DNA from: Lunularia cruciata
Lineage: Eukaryota; Streptophyta; Marchantiopsida; Lunulariales; Lunulariaceae
Reading direction: 5' to 3'
DNA: 64,000 nt
NCBI GenBank assembly: GCA_948567375.1
Contig: OX419757.1
Span: forward strand, 66,905,836-66,969,835
The notes beneath the pieces are model-generated. The model ran no database searches and was not told the DNA's origin. It worked only from the letters and a program-made list of their open reading frames with translations. Position 1 is the first letter of the stretch, and each line of letters starts with the position of its first letter. The position numbers and the translations under genes were made by a program. This document shows, piece by piece, positions 11,586-22,275 of the stretch.

Positions 11586-11990
11586 CACTCCCTCTCTACA
11601 AGGCTGTGCTCTCTAGCCTCTAAGTCTCCCACTCATCTCTCTCTCTCTCTCTCTCTCCAACACTAAATTCTTCCTCTCCACTTGACCTACTACTCTAGTG
11701 CTAGCTGACACAACATTATCTATATCAATCTTGGTACTTGTTCCACTTGAACCTTCCCTCCTGAAAACTCTAAAGTCTGGGGTTTCCATGACTATGTCAA
11801 CCTCCCAAAATGGTGGCTTGGCTATTCTCTCACTCATAGGATGGTTTCCTTCCTCCGTGGTATACAAATTACTAGAGGGTCCATGTGATGAGAATGCAAC
11901 ATCCACTATAGAGTGATTACCTCCTTGCATCATCATGGCCTCTACTATGGGGTCCTCTAAAGGATCCACTTGGACATGAGGACTTGGCGT
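9960..11990 (-). pseudogene. family D repeat gene, copy D1 (unassigned; Glu-Arg coiled coil)
   Basis: On the minus strand an acidic/Ser-rich start (11,613-11,969, with MDPLEDPIVEAMMM) leads into a Glu-Arg-rich coil encoded by the (CT)n tract. After a poorly readable middle come two open pieces at 10,271-10,597 and 9,971-10,180. The piece YDTFITLGLCLQDMLIVDF and then YCRNHPHGTKHP aligns with YEHLTSLGLPLYDLLILD and YYRNHLHGAIHP in copy D2 at 45.2 kb. I do not recognise the family and see no catalytic motif. The copy is broken. It converges on E1, the same arrangement as D2 with E2. Confidence 0.55.
11496..11581. repeat. (CT)43 microsatellite inside D1
   Basis: Uninterrupted CT dinucleotides. 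Read on the minus strand this is (GA)n, which gives alternating Glu-Arg in one frame. It lies where the family D protein has a charged ERERE coil. A second short CT tract follows at about 11,636-11,658. Confidence 0.95.
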
Positions 11991-12336
11991 TCAAACAAGA
12001 AATTATATGAAAACCATTACAAGTACAAGGAGGAAACTATAGGAAATTATTTACAAAAACATAAGATTTACAAAAACATATTACTGGAGACCTGTGCATA
12101 TATGGAATTCAAACAAGTATATGAAAACCATTTCTAGTAAGAAACTATATATTATATGAAAACCATTTATATCAAATCAAGATAATTAAGACATAAATTA
12201 CTTCATATCATTTGCAATAGCAATGCAAATTATTAAGTGGTAATGCCATCTATTTAAGGAGGCAAGAAGTACAAGTTAGAAAACATATAGTTTTCAAAGT
12301 AACACTCTAACTCCTAAATCACTTACCATCTTGACC
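11991..12336. other. AT-rich flank left of B1
   Basis: No gene seen. It contains a loose repeat of TATGAAAACCATTT (around 12,005, 12,120 and 12,155) and ends at the outer edge of the B1 LTR. Confidence 0.5.
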
Positions 12337-13026
12337 TATGAGCCAGCTTGTCTCTCACTTAAGATGAACTTTGATTGCTGTTATGGTAGCGCACCATGGA
12401 CTAAGAAGGCAAGGAACCCCAATGCCATTATACTCCTCCAAGGCTAACATTCCAAGATTCACGACATTACTTACTAGAGAACTCAATGAGAGAGAGATAG
12501 TTGCAAATGAAAGGATGTTGAGTACCTTTTCACCCCTTTTTTATATACTTGTGAAATAATTATGTACTAAAGTTATTATTTACCATAGCAACTCAAGTTA
12601 CTAAGCTAAAAGTCAAGTAAAGTCAAAAATTATAAAGGAATATCCATCCACATGGGTATATTCTACTAAGTATGTGATCTTATCTTGACCCAACCACTAA
12701 GTCAAGGATTCTTTCACATGGGCTATCCTTGGCTTTAGAAGAATCCCAAAAAAAAAGGCTTGTGGGCCCAAGAGTTCTCAACTCTTTCCTCAAAGCCAAA
12801 CACCTAAGACTAATACCAAGTCAATACACTAGAATCCAAAATAGTGGAGCTCATCTTTTCCACTTCCTCTAAAGTAAAGTCCCCACTATCTTAGCTATGA
12901 CTAGCTTTAGCTAATTATAACTAATGTAGAACCATCTTTTATCTCTATATAAATAATATCTCTCAAGTATTTGTAATGCCAAGCTAAATATCAAAATACC
13001 ACACACATGCACAAATGGGTATTACA
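12337..13026 (-). repeat. 3' LTR of B1
   Basis: About 690 bp, matching 13,722-14,413, 27,522-28,212 and the reverse complement of 36,913-37,601. On the element's strand it begins TGTAATACCC. A run of Gs ending GGGGGTAAA directly upstream is the polypurine tract (13,027-13,035). Confidence 0.9.
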
Positions 13027-13035
13027 TTTACCCCC

Positions 13036-13721
13036 GAATTAAGTTTTCACTTTGTTCTCAAAGTGAAGGTCTCTCTACCTTTTGTGATACATCTTCAACT
13101 GATCATGGTTAATCCTATCAAAGTATCTTCCTCCCAACTCCTTGAGATTGTAGGTGTAATTGCTCCACACCTTCTCTACTATGAAAGGTCCAAATTATTT
13201 AGGCAAAAACTTCTTTTGTACTCTCTTCAATCAAATGGAATCAAACAACATTACCCAATCATCTTCTTTGAAAGGCTTCACCTTCTTCTTGCATTGCTTC
13301 TTGTTCATAGATCTTTTTTTTCCTTTGGGCTTGCTCCACTCAAACCATAGCAATTGCTCTTGCCTCTTCCAACTCCATGAGTTGATCCTTCCTTGACTTC
13401 TCTGCATCACCTCCTTGTGCTTTCTTCAATCTCCTATGGATGCTTTGGAAGATAGGAAGATCAAAGTGAATAGGTAAGGTAAACTCAATACTATATACCA
13501 ATTGAAATAGAGAATATCCAGTGGAAGTCTTCATGGTTGTCCTATACTCCCACAAAATTGTATGAATCCTCTTGTCCTAATGATGTTTAGCCTCCTCCAT
13601 TTATGCATCTTTGGCCAACAACATGCACAAGGTCTGATTGGTTCTCTCTGCCAAGCCATTAGAATTTGGCTTATAGGGTGTAGTTACTCTATGTGTGATA
13701 GAGAAATGTTGTAGCATGGCT
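13036..13721 (-). pseudogene. integrase C-terminal part of B1
   Basis: MWEYRTTMKTSTGYSLFQLV and IEFTLPIHFDLP, followed by KKAQGGDAEKS, match the integrase tail seen in full at 36,283-36,864. No chromodomain follows. The integrase is interrupted by the solo LTR at 13,722. Confidence 0.75.
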
Positions 13722-14413
13722 TGTGACCCGGCCTATCTCTCACTCAAGATGAACCTCTGATGGCAATTATGGTAGCACACCATGGACTAAGAAGGCAAGG
13801 AATCCCAACTCCATCATTCTCCTCCAAGGCTAACACTCCAAGACTCAAGACATTGCTCACTAGAGAACTCAATGAGAGAGAGATAGTTGCAAATGAAAGG
13901 ATGATGAGTACCTCCTCATCCCTTGTTTATATACTTGTGAAATAGTTACTCACCAAAGTTACTAATTACTGGAGTAACTCAAGTTACTAGGCTAAAAGTC
14001 AAGTAAAGTCAAAAAGTATAAAGGAATATCCATTCACATGGGCATATTCTCCTAAGCATGTGGTCTTATCTTGACCCAACCATTGAGTCAAGGATTCCTT
14101 CACATGGGCTATCCTTGGACTATAGAAGAATCCAAAACAAAAAGGCTTGCGGGCCCAAGAGTTCTCAACTCTTTCCTCAAAGCCAAACACCTAGGAATAA
14201 TACCAAGTCAACACACTAGAATCCAAAATAGTGGTGCTCATCTTTTCCACTTCCTCTAAAATAAGGTCCCCACTATCTTAGCTATGACTAACTTTAGCTT
14301 ATCATGACTAATGTAGAACCATCCTTTATCTCTATATAAATAATATCTCTCAAGTACTTGTAATACCAAGCTAAATATCACAATACCACACACATGCACA
14401 AATGGGTGTTATA
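13722..14413 (-). mobile_element. solo LTR of family B nested in B1 integrase
   Basis: A complete family B LTR (TGTGACCCGG at the left edge, CAAATGGGTGTTATA at the right) splits the integrase region of B1. Sister copy B2 reads straight through the same place (GCATGGCTATAGTAATG). The bases next to the insert are GGCT on the left and GGTT on the right, a decayed target duplication. A full element probably landed here and then recombined between its LTRs. Confidence 0.85.
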
Positions 14414-14880
14414 GGTTGTAGTGATGCTTCATGTAAACTCTCCTCTTCTATCAGAAATAAAATCCAAAGGGCATCCAAACCTAATGATAATGAGTTCATA
14501 AAGAAATTTACCAACTTCATCTTCATTCTTGTTCCTCAATGGTCTAGCCTCCACCCACTTGGTAAGATAATCAGTAACTACGATAATGTATCAATTGTTC
14601 CTTGGGGTTCTATTGAGAGGACCTACAAAATCAATTCCCCACTTCTCAAAAGGTCCTAGCAATGGAATTGATCTAAGTGGTGGAGTGGATGTAGAATATC
14701 TAGCAAAAGTTTGTCAAACATGACAAGTTTTGCAATAATCAAGATAATCCTTGAAAATCCCTCCCTAATGGTAACCTGCATCTAGGTCCTTGAAAGCAAT
14801 CACCTTTCTTGAAAAGTGTTCTCCACACACTAAACCTTCATGAAACTCCTTTATGAGTAGAATAGACTCTTCCTTACCCA
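14414..14880 (-). pseudogene. integrase N-terminal part of B1
   Basis: This continues the integrase right of the solo LTR. The corresponding sequence in B2 (28,886-29,362) shows the zinc-binding and core parts, for example YCKTYHVCQAFARKS and WRIDFVGPLNRTPRN. Confidence 0.7.
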
Positions 14881-16450
14881 TTGCTCCTTGAAGTATCTGC
14901 TCCTTGGTGAAAAAGAATATCCTTCACCATTGTGTAAGGTCTAGATCTTGCTACAAGTGCCTTCTTCTCCCTAGCATGCATCTCTTCTGGATAGTTTCCT
15001 CTTGTCACAAAATCCACAATCTCCTTGTACTCCATTGGAACCTCTTGAGTGACTGAGATTGCCATGAGCTCCTCATCCAAGAATGAATCATCCACAGGCT
15101 CATCTCCATCATGATCATAGGCCCTAGATAATAAATCTGCATTTGCATGTTTCTTCCGTGGCTTATCCTCAAAAGTGTAGTCATACTCAGACAAGTGTAT
15201 CATCCATCTTGCTAGTGTCCCTTCCACATTAGGCTTGTTGAAGCTACATTTCAAAGCCTTGTGATTTGTGACAATGGTGGTTTTCCCTCCAATCAAGTAG
15301 TGTCTAAACTTCTTGAGACCAAAGATCACTGCCAACCCTTCTCTCTCCGTGATAAAGTAGTTCTTTTTTGTTGAAGCAATCTGCCTACTAGCATAAGCTA
15401 TTGGATAATCATGCCCATCTTGGTCTAATTGACTAAGAGTGCATCCTATAGCAACATTGGAAGCATTAGTGTAGAGGATGAAAGGCTTACTCCAATCAAG
15501 TTTAGTAAGAATTGGAGCTACAACAACGGATTGCTTGAGCTCCTCAAAAACTTTGAGAGCCTCCTTGTCTTCCAAAATCACCATGTAATCTACACCCTTC
15601 TTCATGTAGATGGTTAATGCATAAACCTTATTGGAAAATGAGAAGATGAACCTCCTATAGTACCCAACCATCCCCAAGAATTGGTGTAACTTTGTCAAGC
15701 TTGAAGGGAATGGAAGGTCTGAGATTTTCCTCACATTCTCAAGATCAACTGCTATTCCATCCTTGGAGATGATGTGCCCCAAAATTAAACCTTCTTCACA
15801 TCCAAAAATGCACTTCTTTGGGTTGAGTGATGCATTTACCTCATCCAAGCATTGCAAGACCTTGATTAGGTGCTCAAAGTGCTCCTCCTTGCTCCCATAG
15901 ACACAAAAGTCATCAATGAGGTCTCTCATAAATTTCCCAATGAAAGGTTGAAATACCTTGTTCACAAACTGTTGGAATGTGGTTGGAGCATTGCAAAGCC
16001 CAAAAGGCATGACCTTGAAAGTGTAAGTTCTCCAAGGTGTGATGAATATGGTGAGTTGTTGATGCTCTGGTGCAATCTTGATTTGGTTATATCCACTATA
16101 ACCATCTCCAAAACTATACCTCTCATGACCTGCAACCTCCTCCAAGATCTCATTAATGAATGGTAATGGGTAGTAGTCCTTCTTGGTAACAACATTGAGC
16201 TTCTTCTAATCCACACATACTCAAAGCTTGCCATTATTTATCTTCACAATCACAATTGGAGACATCCATTTTGAATTCTCCACCTCAAAGATAAATCCAG
16301 CCTCCTTGAGCTTATCAATCTCCTCTTTCACCACCAAAGATATTGGTGGGCTAATCCAACATTACTTTGGTGGACTTGTCTTGCATGTGACTCCACCTCA
16401 ATCTTGTGCTCCTCCAAGGTGACTTCCTTTAGATCCTTGTAACTGAAAGC
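14874..16450 (-). pseudogene. reverse transcriptase and RNase H of B1 (423-codon open stretch)
   Basis: One frame is open for 423 codons (14,874-16,145). It has reverse transcriptase blocks GDGYSGYNQIKIAPEHQQLT, MPFGLCNAPTTFQ, IDDFCVYGS and ILGHIISKDG, then HQFLGMVGYYRRFI. RNase H follows with FILYTNASNVAIG, ITEREGLAVIFGLKKFRHYL and HANADLLSRAYD. The order and motifs are standard Ty3/gypsy. More reverse transcriptase lies upstream to about 16,450. The long open stretch suggests a younger insertion than A1. Confidence 0.85.
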
Positions 16451-16789
16451 AAACACATGGATGAACTTGCAAAAACTCTCCTCAAATCTCACCTTCTCCT
16501 CCTTGGTAACATTTGGACCATACTTGAGGGTAGATAACATCCTCTCTATCTCCTCAAGTGTCAATGGTGATTTACCAAGGTCCTTCAAAACCTCTGGCTT
16601 AGGTGCAAAATCCATAGGACACAAGGGATACACATTTGAATCAGATTTAGATTCATCCTCCTCTATGGAAATCTCCTCTTCCATGCTTGTGTCCACACCT
16701 GAAGCTCCTTCTTCAAAATTTGATTCCCAATAATCAGAAGATGGTGTATCTAAATGTGAAGTGTTGGTGGTGTTAGTCATAGGAACTAT

Positions 16790-17120
16790 GACTTTATGGT
16801 TTGATGGTCCAATCCTCAAGTACCCTTTGTGCCATCTCTCAGTTGTGCGTGTTGCTCTCAACCATGGCCTCTCAAGAAGTAAGTCATAGCTTGAATCCTT
16901 CAAGACTTGGAAAATTATGAGATTTTGAACTCCCATAACTGAAACTACCACTTATCCATCACCCCTATTAGTCAAACTTGTTGTTTGTTTGCCATGCTCA
17001 CCACAAATGTTGAAGGTCTTGAGGGTATCATACCCAACTTCTTCATCAACCTTTTTGACATGGCATTCACTACTGATCCTCCATCAACCAATGCATCCTT
17101 GATGTTGTGACCATTCACTC
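16790..17120 (-). pseudogene. retropepsin region of B1
   Basis: The sister copy at 31,291-31,581 shows the protease clearly (DALVDGGSVVNAMS, then QVLKDSSYDLFLGRPWL). B1 carries the same sequence: SSYDLLLERPWLRA lies in the open stretch 16,328-16,951, and the active-site half lies just upstream on the minus strand. An acidic linker separates it from reverse transcriptase. Confidence 0.7.
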
Positions 17121-17249
17121 TCACATCAATCTTAGAGGCATATTCACAAGCCTATCATGGTGTTGGCTTGGCATCCACCACCCCCACTTGATACTAGAGC
17201 TCTTGCCTTCTTCTTCCACTTGCTCCTTGTAGAACTCATGCCACCTTGG

Positions 17250-18121
17250 ATATGGCCTCTTCCTCCATAGCCAAAACAATTTCTATCATTAAAAATATTG
17301 GATGGTTGGCCTCCTCTATATGGATAGTTTCAATAACTCCTAGGTTCTCTACCTACATTTTGATCCACCTCTCTCTTCTCCCATAGTTACACCACATTGA
17401 TATTGAGATCTGCAAGTTGTTCTATGATGGTTTGAAGTGGATCTTTTGGTGGATGTGCAAGAATTTGAACAACTACTACTTGTGATGCAACCCTTGTCAC
17501 CAAAGTATTATAAGTTCTACCATACTTGTAGCCTTGAGGAGGATGCACAACCTTCTTCACCACCAAATCACTCTCATCTCCTTCCAAACTTTCCTCCATA
17601 TGAATTGAGATCTTGATAGCTTCAACCTTGGAAGAAAGTTTCTCATATCTCACCTTGCTTCTAATTTTTGGTCTCAACCCTCCCACAAAATTCTTGGTGA
17701 GCATGGCCCCTATGCCAATCATTGTAGTCTCCACATCATCCTCACCTTTCCTCAACACTATGCAAAATCTGGACTCTAACTTTTCCATTCTTTCCACATA
17801 GACTCTCACTTTCTCTCCATCTCCTTGCTTGAAAAAGGTAACCTCACTCATCAATCTCTCATAACTCTCATTTGGAAGAAAGTTCTCAATGAGTGCTGAA
17901 GTCAAACTCTCCCAAGACTCTTCTTCCCCATCTCTCCTCTCTCTCTTTCGGTATTCTGACCCATACCGTGTAAGTGTTGCATCCTCAAAGAAATTTGGTA
18001 ATAATGAGGCCCACTCATTCTTCCTCCTCTCATTTTTCCCTATGAAAGCTCTCTTGAAGTCTCTCACAAAGGCCTCCACATCTTCTCCATCCTTGCCAAA
18101 GAAAACCGGAAGTTTCCCCAT
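17250..18121 (-). pseudogene. gag of B1
   Basis: A 244-codon open stretch (17,387-18,121) begins MGKLPVFFGKDGEDVEAFVR. It contains ESLTSALIENFLP and VRVYVERMEKLESRF, the retrotransposon-gag fold typical of plant Ty3/gypsy. A zinc-knuckle tail follows downstream on the minus strand, as in B2. It is about 80-90% identical by eye to the B2 gag at 32,311-33,045. Confidence 0.85.
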
Positions 18122-18355
18122 CTTAACCCCTCACTATCTTTCTTTTCTCTTAAATTTTTTTTTTCTTTTTATTCTCTCACTCTATAACTAATAGAGTATA
18201 TATACATGACTAACACCATTTGATAGTAATCCACCCTAGGGAACACAAAAGGTTCAGGTTGCTCCAAGATTTCTATAGCAACATCAAATCCTAAAGTGCA
18301 TATAATCAAACTCTCATGGATAATTTATCCATAAGTTGAAAGATTATCTCCATCA

Positions 18356-18829
18356 CTAATCTTGAGAACTAATTGATGAAGATGGTAGTATTTTTGTAGT
18401 TTTACTAAGACTCTCTCCAAGATCCTTCACCAAAGTCTCCAAAATTGCTTTTACTCCACTACACTCATGTTCTTTTGGAAGTCCTTCCACTCCACAAACC
18501 TCACACAACTCCTTGATCTTAGATCTTCTCCCTCCCAGTCTTGGTGAAGAAGGTCCAACATGCAAACCCAAGTCAAGTAATCATCTCCTTTCCCTCAATC
18601 TCTTTCTCTCAAAGGTCAATGGATATGAACTTGCCTTATGTCCCTTCTCTCCACATAGAAAGCACTTAGACTCACTCTTTCTTCCAAGTGGTGTAGGTTT
18701 TTGGATCCTCTCAACACTCTCTTCAAATTCTATTCTAAATTCTCTTTTCCTCAAATCTACCCCTAAAATCACCTCAAACCCTTGGAGAACCTTGCATAGC
18801 CTAAATTTCCACTCTTGGTGACCCTCCAT
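18356..18829 (-). pseudogene. extra zinc-knuckle ORF of B1, upstream of gag
   Basis: This lies between the leader and gag on the minus strand. It has a basic N-terminus (GVDLRKREF), a CCHC-type zinc knuckle beginning CFLCGEKGHKASS, a basic FERKRLRERR segment and a second Cys-rich block (CEVCGVEGL). The equivalent in B2 is 33,278-33,727. Gag has its own separate zinc knuckle, so this is an additional protein. Extra ORFs upstream of gag are known in Tat/Ogre elements; whether this one is related I cannot tell. Confidence 0.7.
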
Positions 18830-19270
18830 GTTCCCAAGATGAGTCTAAACACTCAAATATGCTTTTTGTTGCTCTCAAACTCCTCATTCATGAGATCTAA
18901 ACTCTGCAGAATTGACCCTTCCTCATAATGTCACTCAAATCTCTCAATTGGTATGTCATATTCCTCTGAAAGTTTATACACTTGATCACAACTCTAGGGA
19001 ATCTCTCCCTATAAAATTTCAGATCTTTTCATTCAGCCATTTGGCCTAGGCACATTTTTATTCAACACACATATTTCAAATTTGGTTTAAAAACCACTCC
19101 CCTCACTTTAAAAACTCATAATTCCTTGCACAAGAATGATCTCTCTCTATTTTTCATGTCAGAAGGTAGGATACAATGCACTGAATTTTCTTGGAAAATT
19201 TTAAAACAATCCACTAAAAATTGAAGAAATGGCAGACTCTATACAATTTTCCAAAGAGCATGTAGTTGCA

Positions 19271-20026
19271 TGTTATACCAAAAGCTAGCCATATGATCTA
19301 GATGTGAAATTTGGTTTGGTAACATCTGGAATGATGTTATACATGATGGTCAAAATAGATCAGATAGAAGTATCACCAAATGGGTACTTCTACTAATAAG
19401 GTAAAAACCAAAATATACTTAAAAACCTTAGAACCAATAGATAGACATATGATTTAAAGGTGGAAATTGGTTTAGTAACATCAAAAGGATGTTACACATT
19501 ATAGACTGAATAGATCAGAAAGAGGTACCACCAAAAGGGGACTTCTACTAATAGAGTAGGAACCAAAATATACCTGAAATCTTTGAAGGTAAGTTTGGAG
19601 GCCTAAATGGATGAATTAGGCCTAAAAAATGTGCAGATTCCCCCCCCCCCAATGAATGAAAGGCTGGCCTTCCCTCCCCTTGCTATGTCTTGTTGAGAGC
19701 TTTCCAATGATACCTCACCCATGTGATTCTGAGATTCTTATAGGAAGATTCCCTAAAAGATACCCTCCGGTCAAAGCTTGTTTGACCAACCAGATAGGAC
19801 CAGGACCAACATGTCACCCATCCAAGTAAGTAATCCAAGGATAGAGCTTGCTGACATGTCACCTATCAATGTGCCTAATCCTAGGGTGGAGCTTCCTTGG
19901 AGGAGATCCTCTTTGTCTATATAATAAAGAGAAGGTGCTCCTTTGGGGCATTGGAGGTTTGAGTGTGAAGTCGTGTGTTTCTCATGGTGTGTTTCTTCTT
20001 AGATCTCATATCCTTGAAAGATTACA
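19271..20026 (+). mobile_element. C1: solo LTR of family C nested in the B1 leader
   Basis: It begins TGTTATACCA and ends AAAGATTACA. The flanks are TTGCA (19,266-19,270) and TTGCG (20,027-20,031), a 4-of-5 match for a 5-base target duplication. Sister B2 lacks the insert at the matching place (near 34,190). It shares long similarity with 62,258-62,841 and, inverted, with 24,729-25,313 and 38,620-39,209. It holds a TATA-like TATATAATAAAG near 19,920. It is longer than its relatives because its first 158 bp are duplicated in tandem (second copy from about 19,429). Confidence 0.88.
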
Positions 20027-20421
20027 TTGCGGGAGTAGTTAACACTATCAACTTTCAAGAATTCTAGCTCAGTGCGCATAGTAGCTCTCACAATAAATTC
20101 AAGTGTGCTAACTGAAGATAACCCAAGTTATCATGTGTAGAAATTTCAAGTCTAGATCTCAAACTTGAGATTTGCCCAAAATCACCTCAATCCTCAAAAT
20201 CTGCAATCCACCTCACACAATCTCTCCAAATCCTCTCATATGTACAAAAAATACAAAATCACCTCAAAGACATCATAATGAACTATAGGGTATACAAATG
20301 GGTCCAAGTTCTTTAACATAAGTTCAGCCCTCTCCTCCCCTAAAGTTCTCTCCAAGTGAGCCTCATAGCCTCCTTCTCTCTAATATAGAATTGTACGCAA
20401 AACATTATCTTGCCTTCTAGA

Positions 20422-20442
20422 GAGATCCCGGCAATAGAACCA
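20422..20442 (-). promoter_or_regulatory. primer-binding site of B1, tRNA-Asp-like
   Basis: The minus strand reads TGGTTCTATTGCCGGGATC next to the 5' LTR. It resembles TGGCGCCGTTGCCGGGGATC, the tRNA-Asp complement used by Athila-type elements, with several mismatches. The assignment is by resemblance only. Confidence 0.5.
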
Positions 20443-20446
20443 AAAG

Positions 20447-20703
20447 TTTGAGCCGGCCTATCTCTCACTCAAGATGAACCTCTGATGGCTATTATGATAG
20501 CGCACCATGGACTAAGAAGGCAAGGAACTCCAACTCCATCATACTCCTCCAAGGCTAACACTCCAATACTTAAGACATTGCTCACTAGAGAACTCAATGA
20601 GAGAAAGATAGTTGCAAATGAAAGGATGAGTGTCCTTGAGGTGGTTTGCCACGATGAGGAGGGTTATCTTCAGTATCACATATATGCACAAATGGGTGTT
20701 ACA
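20447..20703 (-). repeat. 5' LTR of B1, shortened and rearranged
   Basis: Both ends match the family B LTR (GAGCCGGCCTATCTCTCACT at left, GCACAAATGGGTGTTACA at right), but the whole is only 257 bp. The middle holds a foreign stretch (about 20,629-20,670). Its first 22 bases are the exact reverse complement of flanking sequence at 20,738-20,760. Confidence 0.8.
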
Positions 20704-21180
20704 GACCCTCATCCTCATTAACTCATAGGCAGGCCTTGTGGCAAACCACCTCAAGGACAATGTCATGAAACCCATCATCCACTCCCAAGAATCCACCCTC
20801 CATGAGTACATTAGTGAGAAATTGACTGACAAATGTTACCTTGAACCAATGGCCATCTTGGCAATGTATTTGCTTATGCACAAAGGCCAACTATGCACTA
20901 ATTGCTTGTAACATGAGCTTGGCCTCATCATAATTATCACTTTCTTGTTGGAGCTCTACTCTAGACCTCTTTACCTTTGAATTCACCATCAAAGCCACAT
21001 ATCTATGCACCATCTTTGCCCTCCAACTCAAGACCTATAGAGCTCTTATCATCAAGGAGAATAGTCATCATGCTATGTGCATACACTATTTAGCTATTTG
21101 TGTATCATGTGATCTATAATAAGAAACCAATCTTGCACCCAATGGTAAGGTACTGACTTCTTGCTCCCACTAATGCCAAG
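20704..21180 (+). pseudogene. unassigned coding-like fragment right of B1
   Basis: The + strand reads coding-like for about 65 residues with KDNVMKPIIHSQES, LHEYISEKLTDKCYLEP and MAILAMYLLMHKGQ. There is no start or clear end, and I recognise no family. With B1 removed this joins the DNA at 12,336, so it may belong to the same older locus as D1. It could be a chance open frame. Confidence 0.25.
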
Positions 21181-22275
21181 TGGCAAAGCAAATACCTAAC
21201 ATATCACCTCCAAAGTCAAAGGTGAAAGGCCTCTTTTCAATGATACCAATGTGGGTGTCCACTACCCATGAGCATGCAAACTCAATGTGCAAACAAATGT
21301 GCAAACCAAACAAACCAAACCAAGAATATGACTCAAGGCAATTTCTATACAAATGCTCTAGGCATGCAAAATAGTTTCAATTGTCACAAAAATATTTAGA
21401 ACAAAGTAATCTAGAACATAAAATGAAGAATGAAAGCAAGTTTTGAAAAATTCTAGCTGGTGTGCAAAGTCTAGAGTTTGCCATAGGTTTGCCATAGTCT
21501 AGGGTTTTGTTACAATAATGCTAAGTTTCTACTAGGGATTAAAAGAAACTTATTGTTATTTGCTTTGGGTTCAATGGTATTTTTCTACTAGGAAACGCTT
21601 TTGCTATAGGGGAATGTGTTTTGCTAGAGTTTTATTCAGTTTTTGCCTCTTCTCGGATTGGGTGTCACCATGGTTCTACTATCCTACTAGGTACTACCAA
21701 GGTTTCATTGCATGTTGGGTTTTTCTCTCTTGTTTGCAAGGGCTTTGCTACTCCACAACAAGCATTACTAGAGTTTTGCTACTTATGCCAGGTTTCACTA
21801 TGGTATTGCCGGGGTTTTGGGATTTCAGAATTGAGAAAATTATAGGTTTCACTAGGGTATTCTTGGATTTGGGATTTCAGAATTCAAAAAAAAATTACAA
21901 CTATTGACAAATGAACATGAAAATTGAGATTTGATAGAAATTGACATACAAAAACAAAATAGAGGCTTTGTAATCATGTGGGGACAAGGGTAATGAAGTG
22001 CAATTGCAACTTTTAATTCCAATTAATCTAAATTGGTCTCCCATATCCCATTCATCAAATGTCAAGTTTGTTCTTTGTCCATCCATGCTCATCTCACAAA
22101 GGTCATGCTACTAGACATAAGATGATGACCAATCAATCATTTCTCTCATGCAAATGTTCCATGTTAGGCATATCCTAGATCTTTTCATAATTAACAATAT
22201 TAACCATTATTTGCAAAGTGTTCAACCTTTTGAGTTTGACTTTGAGTTCTTGCACCTTCAAAATTGGCCTACCCT

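Larger units (their letters stand above)
12337..20703 (-). mobile_element. B1: chromodomain-less Ty3/gypsy element, nested insertions
   Basis: Read on the minus strand, the order is 5' LTR (20,447-20,703), a tRNA-Asp-like primer site, a long leader, an extra zinc-knuckle ORF, gag, protease, reverse transcriptase, RNase H, integrase, a G-rich polypurine tract and 3' LTR (12,337-13,026). The reverse transcriptase (GDGYSGYNQI, MPFGLCNAPTTFQ) and the absence of a chromodomain point to the Athila/Tat side of plant Ty3/gypsy. The upstream extra ORF recalls Tat/Ogre elements. Two later retroelements sit inside as solo LTRs (13,722-14,413 and 19,271-20,026). The flanks share GACC (12,333-12,336 and 20,704-20,707). 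The pol region is unusually open for a fossil, but the element is broken. Confidence 0.85.

Noticed and set aside
11382-11666. Leu-Ser repeat open frames through the CT tract (also at 24,398-24,703 and 41,485-41,918)
   Set aside because: They exist only because CT repeats have no stop codons. There is no family or domain context in the + strand frame.
21560-21907. 115-codon + strand frame rich in Phe, Tyr and Cys
   Set aside because: It follows the TTTTGCTA-type low-complexity sequence. No recognisable protein.
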